From Marthasterias glacialis (Eukaryota > Echinodermata > Asteroidea > Forcipulatida > Asteriidae), in the NCBI GenBank assembly GCA_911728455.2, contig OU452222.1, forward strand, positions 27,022,923 through 27,086,922: a stretch of 64,000 nucleotides of DNA, written 5' to 3'. Below the pieces are notes generated by a model that made no database searches, was not told the origin of the DNA, and saw only the letters and a program-made list of their open reading frames with translations. Below, piece after piece: positions 1 to 12,590 of this stretch. The translations under genes and the position numbers were made by a program. The first letter of the stretch is position 1, and each line of letters opens with the position of its first letter.

Positions 1-3000
1 CTAGCAGATACTTGAGGCTGTTTACAGCACACACACACAATTGTTAAGAAACCAGATGTACTTCATCACTGTACATCCACTTTTTGGGGATGGGGTCTTA
101 GAAGCCATCACTTTTTGTGCGACATCAAACATATTGAACACATTTGACGACCCCTTTAATATCATTTTAAGCCCTTTATGAAATTTATAAATCAATCATC
201 CAGGCCTTTGACAGGAAATAATAAAAAAATAAAAAAGCCCAATAAAAAAAGCTTCTCCAGTAAAGAATCAGCCTGGAGTTCCTCTATGTAAATGCACATT
301 TCTGGAATTCATGATTATTGTTTACGATGGTCTCTTTGTGTTAATTATAATTACAATTATAATTGGGCGACTTGGGATCTCGTTATAATTAAAAAATAGC
401 TCAGCCTATCTGTCTTAAAAAATGTTGAGCATTCTGATGTGCTGGTAGGGCAAGACAAAGACAAAGTGTTATAAAAGAACAGCATGTTACTACTGATAAA
501 AGTTGCACACATAACTGAAGCGACAAAACTGAAAACAACAAAAATGAGTATTTTGATAACAAATTTTAAATAATTTCTTCAGCCGAGCCTGGTGCTCCTC
601 ACATCCCAACTGGTTTACATGTAGGATGGTGCATGCAGCAAGCCCCATCATCTCCTGAAAGCTCTTTGGAGAGGCGTTTACAAGTAAAACGCAATGCGAA
701 GCACTCTACACCTATTCAGACAACAGCGTTCTACTCTGTGCACAGCCAAAAATGGCCAACAACACAAATTTGCGCTCTCATTAACCAAGATATTTGTGTT
801 GACCAATCTATAATGTAGTGGCAATGTAATTAATTCCCAAGGTACCGGTGTAATATGTGACAGGTGTGTAACGACATCACTCTACCATGGAGCTGTACAG
901 TTTTTATTGTACGTGTACATACGGGTGTACAGAGAACATTGGCCTCCACCACTCCATCCATTATCAGACAATTTGCAGTGCACAGACAGGTGAATGAACG
1001 GTGTGCCTTTTTGTGAAGTAGGTGAGGGTGATTTTAATAAGACTGTACAGTTGTTCATACCTGTACTCATTTTTTTTTATTATGGCAGATCAAATTCTTG
1101 GAAAAGTGCTTGACAGGTTATATTTGGTCAACTGCACTATGAGGAAATGAATTAATAAGTGAGAATCGCTTTTTGAAGTACAAAATGTTGAAAAAATGGT
1201 ACAAGTATCTTTACATACATATATATTTTTTTGCTTTTTCATTTTAGTTTGGGCACCCTCCCCCTATTTTGACAGAATTTCAGTCAGAAATATTTATCTG
1301 GGGGTTTGGTGCTGTTATAAACTTTCTATAATCAGTGAATGTGCTTTCATATTGATAATAAATCACTTTGATGATTATCAATCACGTACTCTGTCTTCAA
1401 AAGAAAGTACATTCCTGAAGAAAAAACAAAATTGACTTCCATGATCCTCCGTGCTTTGAAAGGTTTAAGTTGCTGTCTGGTTTAGGACGGTGCAGCCTGG
1501 AAACAGAGTCGGGTACTAAGGCCAGGGTCAGGAAACCTTGGCAAAAGATTACTCCCCAAGGACCCGACTCTGAGAACAAAGAGGACCCCTGAACAACGAC
1601 TTGAAAGACCCTAAAGAGAAACCACCGTTTGCACCCAATGCCAAGCATTGTAGCGGCATGGAACAATAACAAGGGAGGTTGGGAGAAACCCTTGTAAGTT
1701 GTCACCATGGTTATTATGACCTCACAGAACGGGAGAACAAAGTTTCCTGGAAGTAACATTGACAGCGCCCATTGGGGCAGGCCTTGTGAGCCAGTCCTTG
1801 CTTTAATGGTCAGTTTGTGTTGTTCCTGGATGCATTTAACTTTAAAGAGTCAATCATGCATGCGAATACAGTCAGCTTAGGCTAAAATACATCACAGTTT
1901 TCAATAAAAAAAATACCAGACAATCAACCTGTGAAGATTTCATCAAACTCGGGGGTGACGTCTCTGGTGATATCAAAGAAAAACTGATCGTGTTTTGTTT
2001 CACCGGACTTACTTCAATTGCAGCACTCAGGAATTTAATGATGACAAGGGTTAGTCTTCAATTGCTCTTTTATTTTTTACTTGGACAGTTTCTCAGACTG
2101 AAAAATTCCTCTTCACGATTAGTCCTGTCATGGACTTTATATTCAGTGATTGTTCAGATTAAGAGTAATGAATTGTCCCCAAAGAGTTACCAAATTTGGA
2201 TCCTTAAACATGTTAAAACAGTGTAAACAGACATGTGCTAAATATTTAGTTATTAATATACTCTCAATCAAGTCAGTTTTGTGGTACCGCAAAGCTGACT
2301 TGATTGTATTCCCACCATGCAAAGTTTCAAATCTTACTTAATTATACTCTCACTTAATCAATCCTCAAAGTCCAAGATCCCAGTGAAAGTTCAGACGTTT
2401 TATGGGGGGAAAAAAAGAAAACTATCTGACACTCTTGAGCTTTGTGCATAGAACATTGTGTTTCATTCTCCTCTTCACTAAAAAGGAAAATACGCATGCC
2501 GGAAAACCAGCTGCATTCTTGATATCAAAATTAACATTTTTATTTCAAATGGAAAAGTTTCTGCTTATCCCCAAATTTACAGACGATTTTCAATGCAAAA
2601 AATGTTAAGGAAAAATCTATGAACGTTAATAATAATACTCATAATTTATTCATTTATATTGAGCATCTTTATTATGCGTTTTTATTTCAATTCACATTTG
2701 AAACAAACAAAAAAACTGTTCAATTTTATAGAGAAAGTACAGGGCTGGTAACCATCCATCAAATTAAATAAATTGAGTAGTTTTAGTCTGAGAGTTTACC
2801 GATTATAAAGTCTACACCAGAACCATTCCTTCATAAAATATATTTCCACCAGAAATATCGTCAAAAGTCAAGAAACTAAACTTGACAACCAAACAAACCA
2901 CTGATCGCTTTTTGGCAGCTATCAATATAAGCCCGATGTGAGCGTGATCAAAATTTTTTGACAGAAACATTCACAAAAACATGACCACCATTTCACAGGT

Positions 3001-4029
3001 TGGTTGGATTTTTTTGTTTATAGAAAACTTGTGGATTCAGGAATGAATTTACTACATTAAAAAAAAAAAACAATGTCGTACATCTTTCTCTTTAAAACTA
3101 CATTCATAGTAAATAAGAAAACTACATTCATAGTAAATAAGATGACACATTTTTTGACTTGCTGATTACTTTTCCTGAGGCACATTCTGTTCAATCTGTC
3201 TGGTTCTTGTCTTTGATGAAAAATAATGACCCTTTTTTGAACCCGTATCTCAACACAAGTACCTGTACAAACTTAACATCTGAGTCCTTTGACAGCTCAA
3301 CAAGTGCTCATAATAGATGTTCATCTTCAGTAGGATAATCCCAGTGGACAGCCACTAACCCTCTTATCTCCAAATCTCACAATAGCTACCCTTAATCCAG
3401 TCTAGTCATCCCTGACAATTACTGAAATCTTCCTAGCAACTTCAAGGCCACACTTCCTCATTATTACTCCTCAGTGTGAATAAAACAAAGGGGTTACTAT
3501 GGTAACAAAGCAGTGGGATGGATGGTCCTTGGGTCGATGCCCAGAGATTGTATTCCCTGGGTAATGATTAGGGGTATTTGAGCAAGTTTCTTAAAAAAAA
3601 GGTCTTGGAAAAGAAAAGTTGTTTTTTCTTCTCTACTTTCTATTGAATGCCAATAACCTTTTACAGAGTTTGAGATGAAATACCAAGCAGATCAATTTTA
3701 TTTTTCTTAGCTTCATGTTCACACGATAGTTGATACTTGACAGCCTTGCAGATATCACGTTTTATTTTTATTTTAACTGCCCCTTTTCAATATACTTAGA
3801 TTTAGCATCTTTAACTACTTAGTCAAAGCTGAATTGGAGTTTACAATATAATTAGGTTCACTGTACAGTACTTTATAGGCAAATACGCAGCCATGATGCT
3901 GAAGCTTTAGCCGTCAATTGTAAAAAAATATATATATATAAAAATGTGTTTATTCAATTGATTGTCGAATTCCACAAATCTAATTTGTAAATCTGTGGTA
4001 ATATTTGTGTCAAGGGATATATTAGTCCT
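1..4029. other. Gene-free AT-rich stretch
   Basis: No exon that I can support on either strand; the open frames are short, AT-rich and lack recognisable protein signatures. One small tandem duplication (unit about 28 bp) lies at 3093-3146. If the PPP1R16-type gene starting at 17845 runs leftward, this stretch may be part of its first long intron, but no ankyrin-coding exon was found here. Confidence 0.5.
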
Positions 4030-4186
4030 GGAATTAAACAGATGTCACCGAGGTTATGGCCTCTGTTGCTCTGGTCTTGGCCTTGGTGCCCTTTCAAAAG
4101 TTTCTCAAGAGACTTTCAGATTTTCCAATGGAAGTGCCCTTTACAAAATGAAAATGGCCTTGCTCTAGGATGAAATTTCGGACCTG
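4030..4186 (+). repeat. Diverged copy of the CAGGCCTGAT-ended foldback family
   Basis: Contains the family's internal string of 'TGCCTTGGTGCCC'-like motifs followed by a 'gtgcccttta' block. The closest relative in the window is 48410-48580, which shares the 'tctggtcttggccttggtgccc' type core. The left end is eroded, so both boundaries are approximate. Confidence 0.55.
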
Positions 4187-4401
4187 CTGTATCAAGAAAG
4201 CATTGGACCATTTGTACATGCAGATGTACCTCCTTGTTCAGAGGAAGATCACTTTAACTTAAGAATGAGATTAATTTTATTTAAAAACAATTCTGATTTA
4301 ATTTATATTATCTAATTTGATTGTGGACTGTCTTTGTTTAATGTTTCTTTTGTTCTGATTTTATACATTTTCAAAGTTTTTCGTTCTAAATGATACAATT
4401 T

Positions 4402-4566
4402 CAGGGCTGATATTTCATGGAGGCAACCGGAGGCAACTGCCTCTTTGCCTTGGTGCCCCTTGAAATGTTCCAATAGAAATTCACAATTTCCTCATAGAGG
4501 TGCCCTTTATCAAGAAGAAAATGCCTTGGTGCCTTTGCCCTTTCGAGAACGAAGCAATCAGGCCTG
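4402..4566 (+). repeat. CAGGCCTGAT-ended foldback element, fairly complete
   Basis: The left end CAGGGCTGATATTTCATGG and the right end (complement CAGGCCTGATTGCTTCG) form an imperfect terminal inverted repeat. The interior has several 'TGCCTTGGTGCCC' motifs. Related copies lie at 4030, 7807, 20214, 25207, 48410, 50130 and 51245. The CAGG start and small size fit a non-autonomous hAT-like transposon, but I could not find a clean 8-bp target duplication. Confidence 0.65.
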
Positions 4567-6389
4567 CCATTTTCTCAAGTAATCTGACCGCAATTCAGCT
4601 GTTAACTACGATAGTCGCATACCAATAAACCATTTCAGATCAAATCAAAATTGCTTTTAAAATCCGGCAAACTGTCTGTGGTCTTATTCAGGGCAAACAC
4701 TGATGGTATTTGTAAGGTGTTAACAATAGATGAGATCACGTTGTAGAATCTAAGGTTGTTGACCAACAGCATGCTTTAATAATCGCTTGAGCTATGTGTA
4801 GTTGTGTACTCTCAAACTGGCACAACCTTTCTGAGTCTTTGATCCAGGCATGTTAAGAAATCGACAGCCACAGAAGTCGTTTTCAAATATGATTGCCGTT
4901 ATAAACCGAGACACGCATAATGCATGTGCTTTATACATTGCTTTGCCTAAAATTAGCTGAAATAAATGACACTGAACATGTACACGTACACATGCCATTT
5001 AGTCAGCTCTAATGACCCTGGCACGAGAAAGACACACTATAAATGGCATGTACATAGTGTAAGTACTTAACGTATTAAACCTAAAAAAAAAAAAAGTCTA
5101 AACTTTTATCATAATGAAAAATTACTTTCAGAATAGCCGACTTCCTGAACATATTATGCAAATTTCTCCGTCTTCTAAGATTTTTTTCTTTGATAAGGTC
5201 TTGATTTATGTCCCTGTCTGTAGGGTTACCATGGTAACCCAACAAAATCAACACGTGCAGTGGGAGAGCGGAAAAGCCTGGCTGCATGGTAAACATAATT
5301 GCCCATATGAAAGGAAGAAAAAAATCATACCTTATTTAAATAGTCCATATCTTATAATCAACCTTTCAAGCATGTATTTTATGTTTGGTTTGTAATCGAA
5401 GACGACTAAATTTCCCTACATCGCGATCAGCGTTGTAGGACTCAGGTCCATGACCCGACTCAAGACACATTAGCAAAGAAACTCGGACTTGGACTCGACC
5501 ATCATGATTTGCGACGCGCGAGTCGCATGTTTTTTCCTCACGAATACTTTTTAGGAACATGGCAAAGAAAAATGTGTGGCAGCAAATTTAATTTTCAAGT
5601 TCAGAACACACAGTGCAACATGGGACGTTTTCTTTTAAATTCCTATTTTGGTAAGTGAACAAAAGTTTTCTATCATGTAAAAAAAAAACTGATTGAATTA
5701 ACCAATTTTGAACTGTTTTTGAGGTGATTCAAACCAGCGAGAAGTGACTTGTGAATCTCAAATCATCCCAAATGACTCAAATGATTTTTATATTTCATGA
5801 TTGGGCAAGAAAAAAATAACTCTAAATTGAAGGTAAACAAAACCAAAAAAAAACACACACAAAACATTTGTGAGTTGGAGGTGCTTTTATACACAGACAC
5901 CATGTGTAAATAGTTAATATTATCAGAGTCTACTTTCTGCTGCAGAGAACTGAACAGGATTGAACCTTCAACCATAACAGAAGTCATGGATGGACTTTGG
6001 ATTAGGAGGTATTCAGGAGTTAATATAACACTGTATCTCGGTTTTTTTTTTATTGCCATCTTAATCAAACATTTTCATTGCAATTCCGATACCAGTGTGC
6101 GGGAGAAGCATTGACTTTGAAACTCAGTTACAGTTATGTACTGAATGGCTAGAACTACACAGTAGGTCACTACGGCAACTGAGGCTATTTGCCTCCCACG
6201 TCTTGGCCGTGATGCCCCACAACAATTTTTTTGTTTGGCAAAATGTGAACAGGGTATAGAAACTGAAAAGGATATTGAAACTAAATTAACAGTTACTACT
6301 TCATGTGGACATTCAGTGTTCACTGCTTCTCTTGCAAATAGCCCAGCTTGTTAGTAGTAAAACTGAGCGTAAAGTATACAAAAGATATT
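4567..6389. other. Gene-free stretch with scattered repeat debris
   Basis: No supportable exon. A short, poorly conserved piece at about 6140-6240 has the 'ggcaactgaggc...gatgcccc' pattern of the CAGGCCTGAT family. The open frames on both strands here lack any recognisable domain or splice context. Confidence 0.45.
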
Positions 6390-6812
6390 ATAAGGTATCA
6401 CACTAGCACGTGTGGAATACGGGAAAATATAGCGCTTCTACGTCCCCTATCCCCCGAGGCTGAAGGCAGCGTGGGATATGGGACGCAGACGCGCTATATT
6501 TTTCCGTATTCCACGAGTGCGCGTGTGATAATGAATTTATCTTCCACTCAACTTCATACTGCCATATGAAAACATACAATGCAAACCACACGCGCAAAGT
6601 TTACAGGTTTAGAGCGTTATTTGATGAAGAGCAGCACGCACAACGCGCAAAGTTTAGAACGTTATTTTGCAATGTCCGTATACGTGTCGCATAATACTCT
6701 TAATACGCAGAGTGCAATATAGACGACTGGGAGTATGGTATGGGTTTATTATCACACTCCACTTCAGCAATCTGATTGGAGAGTTAGCGCGTACTGGAAG
6801 GTAACATGATAT
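6390..6812 (+). repeat. Palindrome-headed foldback element (TATCACAC family), copy 1
   Basis: The left 150 bases form a near-perfect inverted repeat. One arm begins with TATCACAC near 6394, reads GTGGAATA.GGGAAAATATAGCGC and continues into a 'ccctatccc' stretch. The other arm is its complement and ends at GTGTGATAA near 6530. After it come about 250 bases rich in 'cgcgcaaagttta' and a second 'ttatcacactcc' motif near 6750. The same arrangement recurs on the other strand at 18882-19372 and 21258-21682, so this is a dispersed element and not a gene. Confidence 0.75.
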
Positions 6813-7447
6813 TGATTCATTCTTACATACGTACATTTTACACCATGTAATAATCTCTTTTGAGACTGGGAGTTGTTGGCTCTCCACTTTTTGACTAGGG
6901 TGCTCTAGTTGCCAGACTAGTTGACATTAAGAACAAACCAACAGTTTCTTCTCAGAGCCAAAACCTCTTCAAATAGATGTAGATGTTATTACACAGTGTA
7001 CCAGAAAGATTTAATTAAACTTAGTGACGGTGCAAAACCTCATTATTCTAAACAGACATGCCAGGATCCTTGTGTTATTTGTTTACATACATGTACATGT
7101 CATGTACACTTGTTCAATCCTTGTCAGGACATGACATTGTTGTGTTTGTGGAGACCCAAAACACTGTGGGTACAAAATGCCAATATCCTCACAGACGCAC
7201 ATAATGTGTTTCCTGGTTCTGATTTGAGATCTTTAAAAGTGGTTTCCTTATTGATGTTTTTTAGCCAGAATTCAGACACTGGTGGTCAGAATTTGATCAG
7301 TTGTACAACAGACCGTCTGCAATAACTTGCTGAGCACCACTTTCTGCTTCTTAGTGTCCTTGAGCAAGAAGCCTTGTGAAATAAGGCCTGGAAAAAATTT
7401 GAACGATGGTTACATCGATAGGCCTACTACACACGTCATGTGTAGCA

Positions 7448-7805
7448 TGTCATGGCAGAGCGGTCTAGTGCACCGGACTCAAGTTCTGATGGTCAAGTCA
7501 TCGGGGTGTGGGTTCCAATCCTGGTCATGATGCTTGTGTACTTGAGCATAATGCTTTCCTACAATTGCTTCTCTTCACCCAGGGGTATAAATGAGTACCT
7601 GCGAGGGTAGAGGTTGATATTGTGTTTGAAAAAGCCTTGGGAGTGCCATGGCAGCTTGGGGCTGTATACTCCCCAGGGAGCTGAGAAAGATTACAGGAAT
7701 GGTATCAGCCCAATGACCAGGGCACTAATGTAAAGCGCATTGAGACCTTATTGTGAAATGCGCTATATAAGAACTAGTTATTATTATTATTATTATTATT
7801 ATTAT
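7448..7805 (+). repeat. tRNA-Leu-headed SINE, tail type A
   Basis: The head has an A-box-like 'tggcagagcggtctag', the segment 'gactcaagtt' resembling a CAA anticodon region, and a B-box 'gtgggttccaatcc'. The body carries 'cctgcgagggtagaggt' and 'ctccccagggagctgag', then 'gcgctatataagaactag', and ends in a (TTA)n run. The same body is present at 25418-25886. This is a retroposed SINE and not a working tRNA: the B-box is mutated and the element is over 300 bp. Confidence 0.85.
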
Positions 7806-7806
7806 A

Positions 7807-7966
7807 CCAGACCTGATACTTCACAGAGGCAACGGAGGCAATTGCTTCCATGCCCCTGGTCATTGCCTTGGTGCCCCTCGAAATGTTAATTTCTCTCACT
7901 GAGGTGCCCATTACTAGAGAAAAACTGCCTTTCCCTTACACAAAAAAAAAAAATGGGGGCCTGCAA
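7807..7966 (+). repeat. CAGGCCTGAT-family foldback element
   Basis: Follows the SINE tail directly. It begins 'agacctgatacttcacagagg', has 'tgcccctggtcattgcc' and 'gaggtgccca' inside, and ends near 'gggcctgca'. It is the same family as 4402-4566 and 20214-20393. Confidence 0.65.
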
Positions 7967-9413
7967 TTTTATCCCATTACACATGTATAGTGGCAACATC
8001 ATGATGGTCAATGCCATTACAATGTATATACATGTTGTCTAAAGGTACAAAGGTAATTTGATTAAAAAAAATTCAAGTTAGTTCCTGTAACGCACAAGAG
8101 TCTACTGAATCAATATCATCACGAAGTATCAATTGCATTTACAGCCATTTTACAAAAAAAAAACATTTTACCAACTTGTTCTTCAATTCCTTCACAACGG
8201 TTCCTGGGCATACAAAGAATCCTGTCAGTGTCAGTGTAATGACATGCTAAGTGGTCAAACTGACATGATATTGGTTACACAAGCATGGAAACCAAAAGTA
8301 CTGACAGGGTACTCATATACATGTCAAAACAGCTCAGTCTGTTAATTTCAAACAAATTTCACGGCCCACAGTAGGTGTACTTGTACACACACTTTTGACC
8401 ACAACAGAACACTTTGCTTAAAAGTGTTGGATAGGCCTGATGTTTTTTATAAAGTAAAAAATTAATCCACTTATTTCATTTCCTTGGTCTTTTGTAATGA
8501 TAGTTTTAGCTAGGATTTGCAACAAAACAACTGTTAAGTATTATTATTATTATTGTTATTATTATTATTAATATATTTTACTTCTCTCCACAAAAATCAA
8601 TGAATAAAACAATAAAACGCACGAGAGTTAAGACAGCATTAGATGTGGAGAAGGCTAGACTGAGGGGGGGGGGGGGAAATAATAAGAAATGTTCCCTATA
8701 ACCGAAAGGTTCAGTCTGCCAGTAAAAATGTTTTGAAAAGGTTCGGACAAGCATTTACACGGGAAACATTTATAAAAATTAAAATTTAGTTGACTGTTGA
8801 CTGCCACTTTAAAATAGAGCCATATATGGTAAACAACTAGTATCGATGGGCAATGAGTTCCACAAAGGAGGCAGGCTATGAACAAAAAAGAATACTTTAA
8901 ACTGTTAAATCTAGAAAAAATCATTTTGAATGTGGGAAAATCTCTACGTTGGTACAATTACATGTACATCACAGACATGCTCCAGGTAAGACCTCACAGC
9001 AGAGACATCTTTGATCATCTACTTCTTGCTCCCTACATTTTGTTGAGCCCAGAACTCTGTCTACTTTTGCTAGTTCAGCATTCCCCATCTATGGACCCTA
9101 ATTTTTGGACAAAAGTTCCCTGCATATTGTCAGAGATTGTCAGTTCAAACCACACCCTTGAGACACTCCTCAAAGCTCACAGTGTTTCAGGAGGCTTACT
9201 ATTTAACAATCTTCATCCTGTGCCTCAGCACCTTAGAGTTTAAAGCAAACGATGATCATTGATTGATTGATTTGATTGATTGATTGCGTCAAATTTGCTA
9301 CATGCATATTGACCCAATTCACCCAATGTCATCACACAATAAATCTTGCTTGCACCATTTTTCTGAAGTCAGATTCCCCCGTGTTGTACTGTGTAAATGG
9401 TGTAGTGCGTATT
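7967..9413. other. Gene-free stretch with ATT microsatellite and a dispersed repeat
   Basis: (ATT)n at about 8540-8575 is followed by a repeat at 8575-8735 ('agatgtggagaaggctagactgag...ggttcagtctgcc') that recurs at 16490-16645. A poly-G run lies at 8664-8676. No exon could be supported. Confidence 0.5.
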
Positions 9414-9625
9414 TTAAAGGGGCTGTGTCGTCATGATTACAGCAGGCCTGTGGCTGTGCATGGAAAGATGAACTCACACCCAGATACTGCACACGCGCGC
9501 GCTTGTGGTAAAATCACAAAGGGTGCCGTCTTTGTCAAAGTGTGATGTGACCGCTGGCACGCGTGCGCCATAGTAACTGGGCTATTCCATTTACTGCTAT
9601 AATCATGACGACACAGACCCTTTAA
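9414..9625 (+). repeat. TTAA-flanked MITE, copy 1
   Basis: Bounded by TTAA on both sides (9414-9417 and 9622-9625). Terminal inverted repeats of about 30 bases read AGGGGCTGTGTCGTCATGAT at the left, with the complement at the right. Three copies exist in this window. TTAA target sites and ends in AGGGG/CCCTT point to a piggyBac-type or other TTAA-specific non-autonomous DNA transposon. It carries no coding sequence. Confidence 0.85.
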
Positions 9626-10569
9626 GTACATGTGGGCAAGGTGCGTGCAGTTAGACACCCAAGATATCTTTAAATGCATTTCGTCTCGCAAAATGTCAGA
9701 CAATGTGCAGACAGTGTCTTCCAAAATGGCAGCAGACAACGTGCAGACAGTGGTTCACCGTGTGACATCAGTGGAAGGGGTCAATCAGTAAATTAAAAAT
9801 AGTGAGTCCAAATCAATCACTCACTGCATACACATGTATTGTTACATGGAAATGACTTAAAAACAAGGGTGCCCAAATTCACAACAGTGTCCAAAAGATA
9901 GTAACAGATGCTACTCTGGCCAAAAATTCATGAAACTCATCTACATTTGTACATGTACTATCTAAAGAAATGGTGGGGGGGGGAGGGGCAACAGAGAAAT
10001 TAATTTCTGTATTGACTCAAAAGATTCCTGTTGAAATCTCTGATGTCAGTCAGTACCTGATCTCCATAAAGCTAAGATGATTTTTATTATCATCAGATCA
10101 TATTTCAGGTAATACAATTCTTTTTATATGCACAAAACTGGTTAGCACAACACAAACTCTCTCATGTGTGTATACTCATGAAGGATTTTTGTGACTGGTT
10201 TCTAGTTAACATTTGCTCGACAAGATTTGTTTGTATACACGTATTAAGGTATGAAAAAACTCACAAAACGGTTGGTCCCCCCCCCCACCCACCTTGACTC
10301 ATCTTTTGTTTTGCTATCTGCATTAACCGCCCCTCCCATTTTCAACACATCCTAGCTCCCAAGGCTGACAAGACTTGTTCCTATGCAATTAAATTCTACT
10401 ACAAGCCCCACATCCACTTGAACATTATTTATTTTTATCGCTCCGAAAGATATCCTGGTAGAAGTGTACAAGCTGTCACTGTCAAGACGCCCCAGCCATA
10501 GAGTGAAGTGTGTACACAGTGCGTTGCACTCCGGGTATCTCTTCAATTGCTCATGGTGTCAGCACCCAC

Positions 10570-10925
10570 AGGAGATTCACACCAAGTACGATGACTCTCA
10601 ACTCCCGTACTAATTATACACACCAGCAGACTTTTCCCGCAATAATTAGGCCTTGTTCATGGTGCAGCCATCTTGTCTGTATTCCATTCAAATCAGTGTG
10701 ACTGAACTGAGGCTGGAAGGGCTAATGGAGTCTGATCCTTTCTTGCGTCAAGATACATTGTAGGAGATTCACACCGAGTACAATGACTCTAGACTCCCTT
10801 ACTAACTAATGATATACACAGCAAATCTGATAATTCCTGGAACTATCTTGTTTTCATTCAATTCAAATCAGTACATGTGTTTACTAAACTGAGACTGGGA
10901 GGGCAAATAAAGTCAGACCCCTTTT
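10570..10925 (+). repeat. Tandem duplication, unit about 192 bp
   Basis: 'AGGAGATTCACACC' begins at 10570 and again at 10762. Both units continue with 'gtac(g/a)atgactct', 'attcaaatcagt' and 'actgaactgaggctgg'/'actaaactgagactgg'. Divergence is obvious by eye, so this is not a recent duplication. No coding signal. Confidence 0.7.
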
Positions 10926-11029
10926 CAGTGTGATGAGAATCTATATTAGTTATTGCTAGTGGCGGACAGGGAACATGACCAAAATGGTGGCATAACATGT
11001 ATTTGAATAATGTCTTGCTAGGTCAAATT

Positions 11030-11160
11030 GCTCAGTTCAAAAGTGTTCAGCAGACTAAACTCCTTAGCGCAGAAAACGTTTCTAAGCAGGGACAGGTTAC
11101 CAGCCAAAATGCAACCGGTACTAATATATGCCGTTTAGTTTTGCTTAGCAAATGAATTTT
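11030..11160 (+). repeat. Fragment of the 'aagcag...ggttaccagccaaa' foldback family
   Basis: Contains 'ctaagcagggacaggttaccagccaaaatg' and 'tttgcttagcaaatga', matching the better copies at 51905-52430 and the reversed copy at 56591-56735. Boundaries are approximate. Confidence 0.5.
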
Positions 11161-11569
11161 TTTTTTAAAGAAAGTATTTCTGCCTGACAACTTGATGAAG
11201 TTGCGCCTGGGTCTGATAACTCATCCTGTGGTGTATTGCTACGGCAACAGAAAAATAGACACGGGTGTAATTTTCCTCTATTTCGCATCAAGCTAATTTG
11301 TGATGATTAGAGATGGGCTTTTATTATAACGCCTTCATCTCAAAGTCTTTGCTCTGCTTACTTTTTACAATGCAATATCCAACATCTGCAAAAACCAATT
11401 TATGTACAGTACATGTGTATGTAAAATCCATCACATTGTGTGTTTCCTTAATCTACTAGGTCATCCATCCTGCACCCTAAACAGGAACTCCACAAAGCTG
11501 ATGTTGTGCCCACAAATTTGCTAAATAGGGCCTACAGTACATTTCACTGAGCAATAACAAGTACATGTA

Positions 11570-11652
11570 CTGAGTGTCGTGGCCGAGCGGTCTAGTCTGC
11601 CGAACTTAAGTTCTGTAGTTTACAGAATGTGGGTTCGAATCCCCCCCCAATC
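11570..11652 (+). repeat. Truncated SINE head (tRNA-Leu-like)
   Basis: Has 'gtcgtggccgagcggtctag', 'cttaagttct' and a perfect B-box 'gtgggttcgaatcc', and then runs into poly-C without the SINE body. It is a 5' fragment of the same family as 52521 and 59964. The lack of a matching 3' acceptor-stem strand argues against a tRNA gene. Confidence 0.7.
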
Positions 11653-12138
11653 TGGTCCCACCCCCAAGTGGTTCTAATAAAAAAACTTCCATGTGTTTTA
11701 GTATCAGTGCACACAAAAGTAAAGTTCATTATACTTACCTCCTCCACTAACCATCCCCCCCCCCCACCCTGATCCCTGCTACCCGCTCAATGTCTACTAC
11801 ATGTACGTTTGAGCTTAGCCAGTATTTTTTGTACAGTTACATTTCCTCCTCTTTTTCTACGCCATAGAAGTTTCAAAATTTCAAAAAAAATTTTATACAC
11901 TTTTTTTAGTAGTGGGCCAGTTATCGAGTTTTCATTGCTGAAGTTTTCTGGTTTAAAGTTCTCTCTAAAATGTTGCCGAAAAAATGAAATGAGCTGTTTG
12001 TTGCAAACTGCTTACCAACCCAAAGAACCTATTGTATAAATTATGAAAATTTTTTTTATTAAATGGCCTCATGTTTTGTCTTCCTCAAAGGCTAATTAAT
12101 GACAACACAACAAACACACACAAGTATACTGGAATAAA

Positions 12139-12520
12139 TTCTGATTTATACTTCACGCGGATTGCAAAAAGCGAAGTGAATTGAAAAAAACAGCGCTAGG
12201 GCTCGATTTAGATACTAGCCCGACGTACAAACACTAGTCAAGAGTGCCGTGGGCTAGTCAAACTTGCTTCTGGGTAGCCCGGCCGGGCTAGTAAAAACTG
12301 AGTCAGATGACTCCTCTTTCTAAATGCACCCGGTCAGTTTTCTATGTGGTGTAAATGGTCAGGCTAGTAAAAATTTGTGGGGGCTAGTCAAAACTGTATC
12401 TGACTAGCCCGGTGGTCTAGTCAGGACAAAAAGTTAGCTCAAGCCCTGAACGCGTACTGAATTGTTGCGCCACCAAAATTCGCTTCGCATTCGCTTTCGG
12501 GTGAAGTATTAACCGAGCTT
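12139..12520 (+). repeat. 'TTCATACTTC' foldback element, itself interrupted
   Basis: The left end 'ctgatttatacttcacgcgga' and the right end 'cgggtgaagtattaaccgagctt' form a terminal inverted repeat. Intact relatives of 120-135 bp lie at 15600-15726, 30542-30676 and 57095-57217. This copy is longer because another element (12197-12448) sits inside it. Confidence 0.75.
12197..12448 (+). repeat. Innermost foldback element with agggctcgattt...caagccct ends
   Basis: The ends AGGGCTCGATTT and CTCAAGCCCT are inverted. The interior repeats 'gggctagt' and 'ctagtca' several times. The ends resemble those of 41506-41814 and 42030-42414 (CAGGGCTCGAAATTT), but the interior motif differs (CTAGT here, CCAGT there), so it may be a sister family. 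Confidence 0.65.
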
Positions 12521-12590
12521 AACAGAAGCAGTCAAGTAGAAAGAAGTGAAAAGAGAGAGGCAAAAAGCAGTCAGAAGAAGCAAAATGATG

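Larger units (their letters stand above)
11996..12590 (+). repeat. Outer repeat broken by a nested pair of foldback elements
   Basis: The left part (11996-12138: 'gcaaactgcttaccaacc', 'ctcaaaggctaa', 'tatactgga') and the right part (12521-12590: 'agaagcagtcaagtagaaag', 'gaagtgaaaaga') are contiguous in the unbroken copy at 45362-45575. The 382 bases between them are a later insertion. Confidence 0.75.

Noticed and set aside
1397-1759. 120-codon minus-strand frame
   Set aside because: Hydrophobic/aromatic composition typical of chance frames; no supporting context.
8664-8676. Poly-G and poly-C runs (8664, 26638, 26779, 41791) as signals
   Set aside because: Simple homopolymer runs, in places at repeat ends; no evidence of function, and the lengths may be unreliable.
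11570-11652. tRNA gene
   Set aside because: The A- and B-boxes are present, but the 3' acceptor strand is missing and the sequence matches the SINE head.
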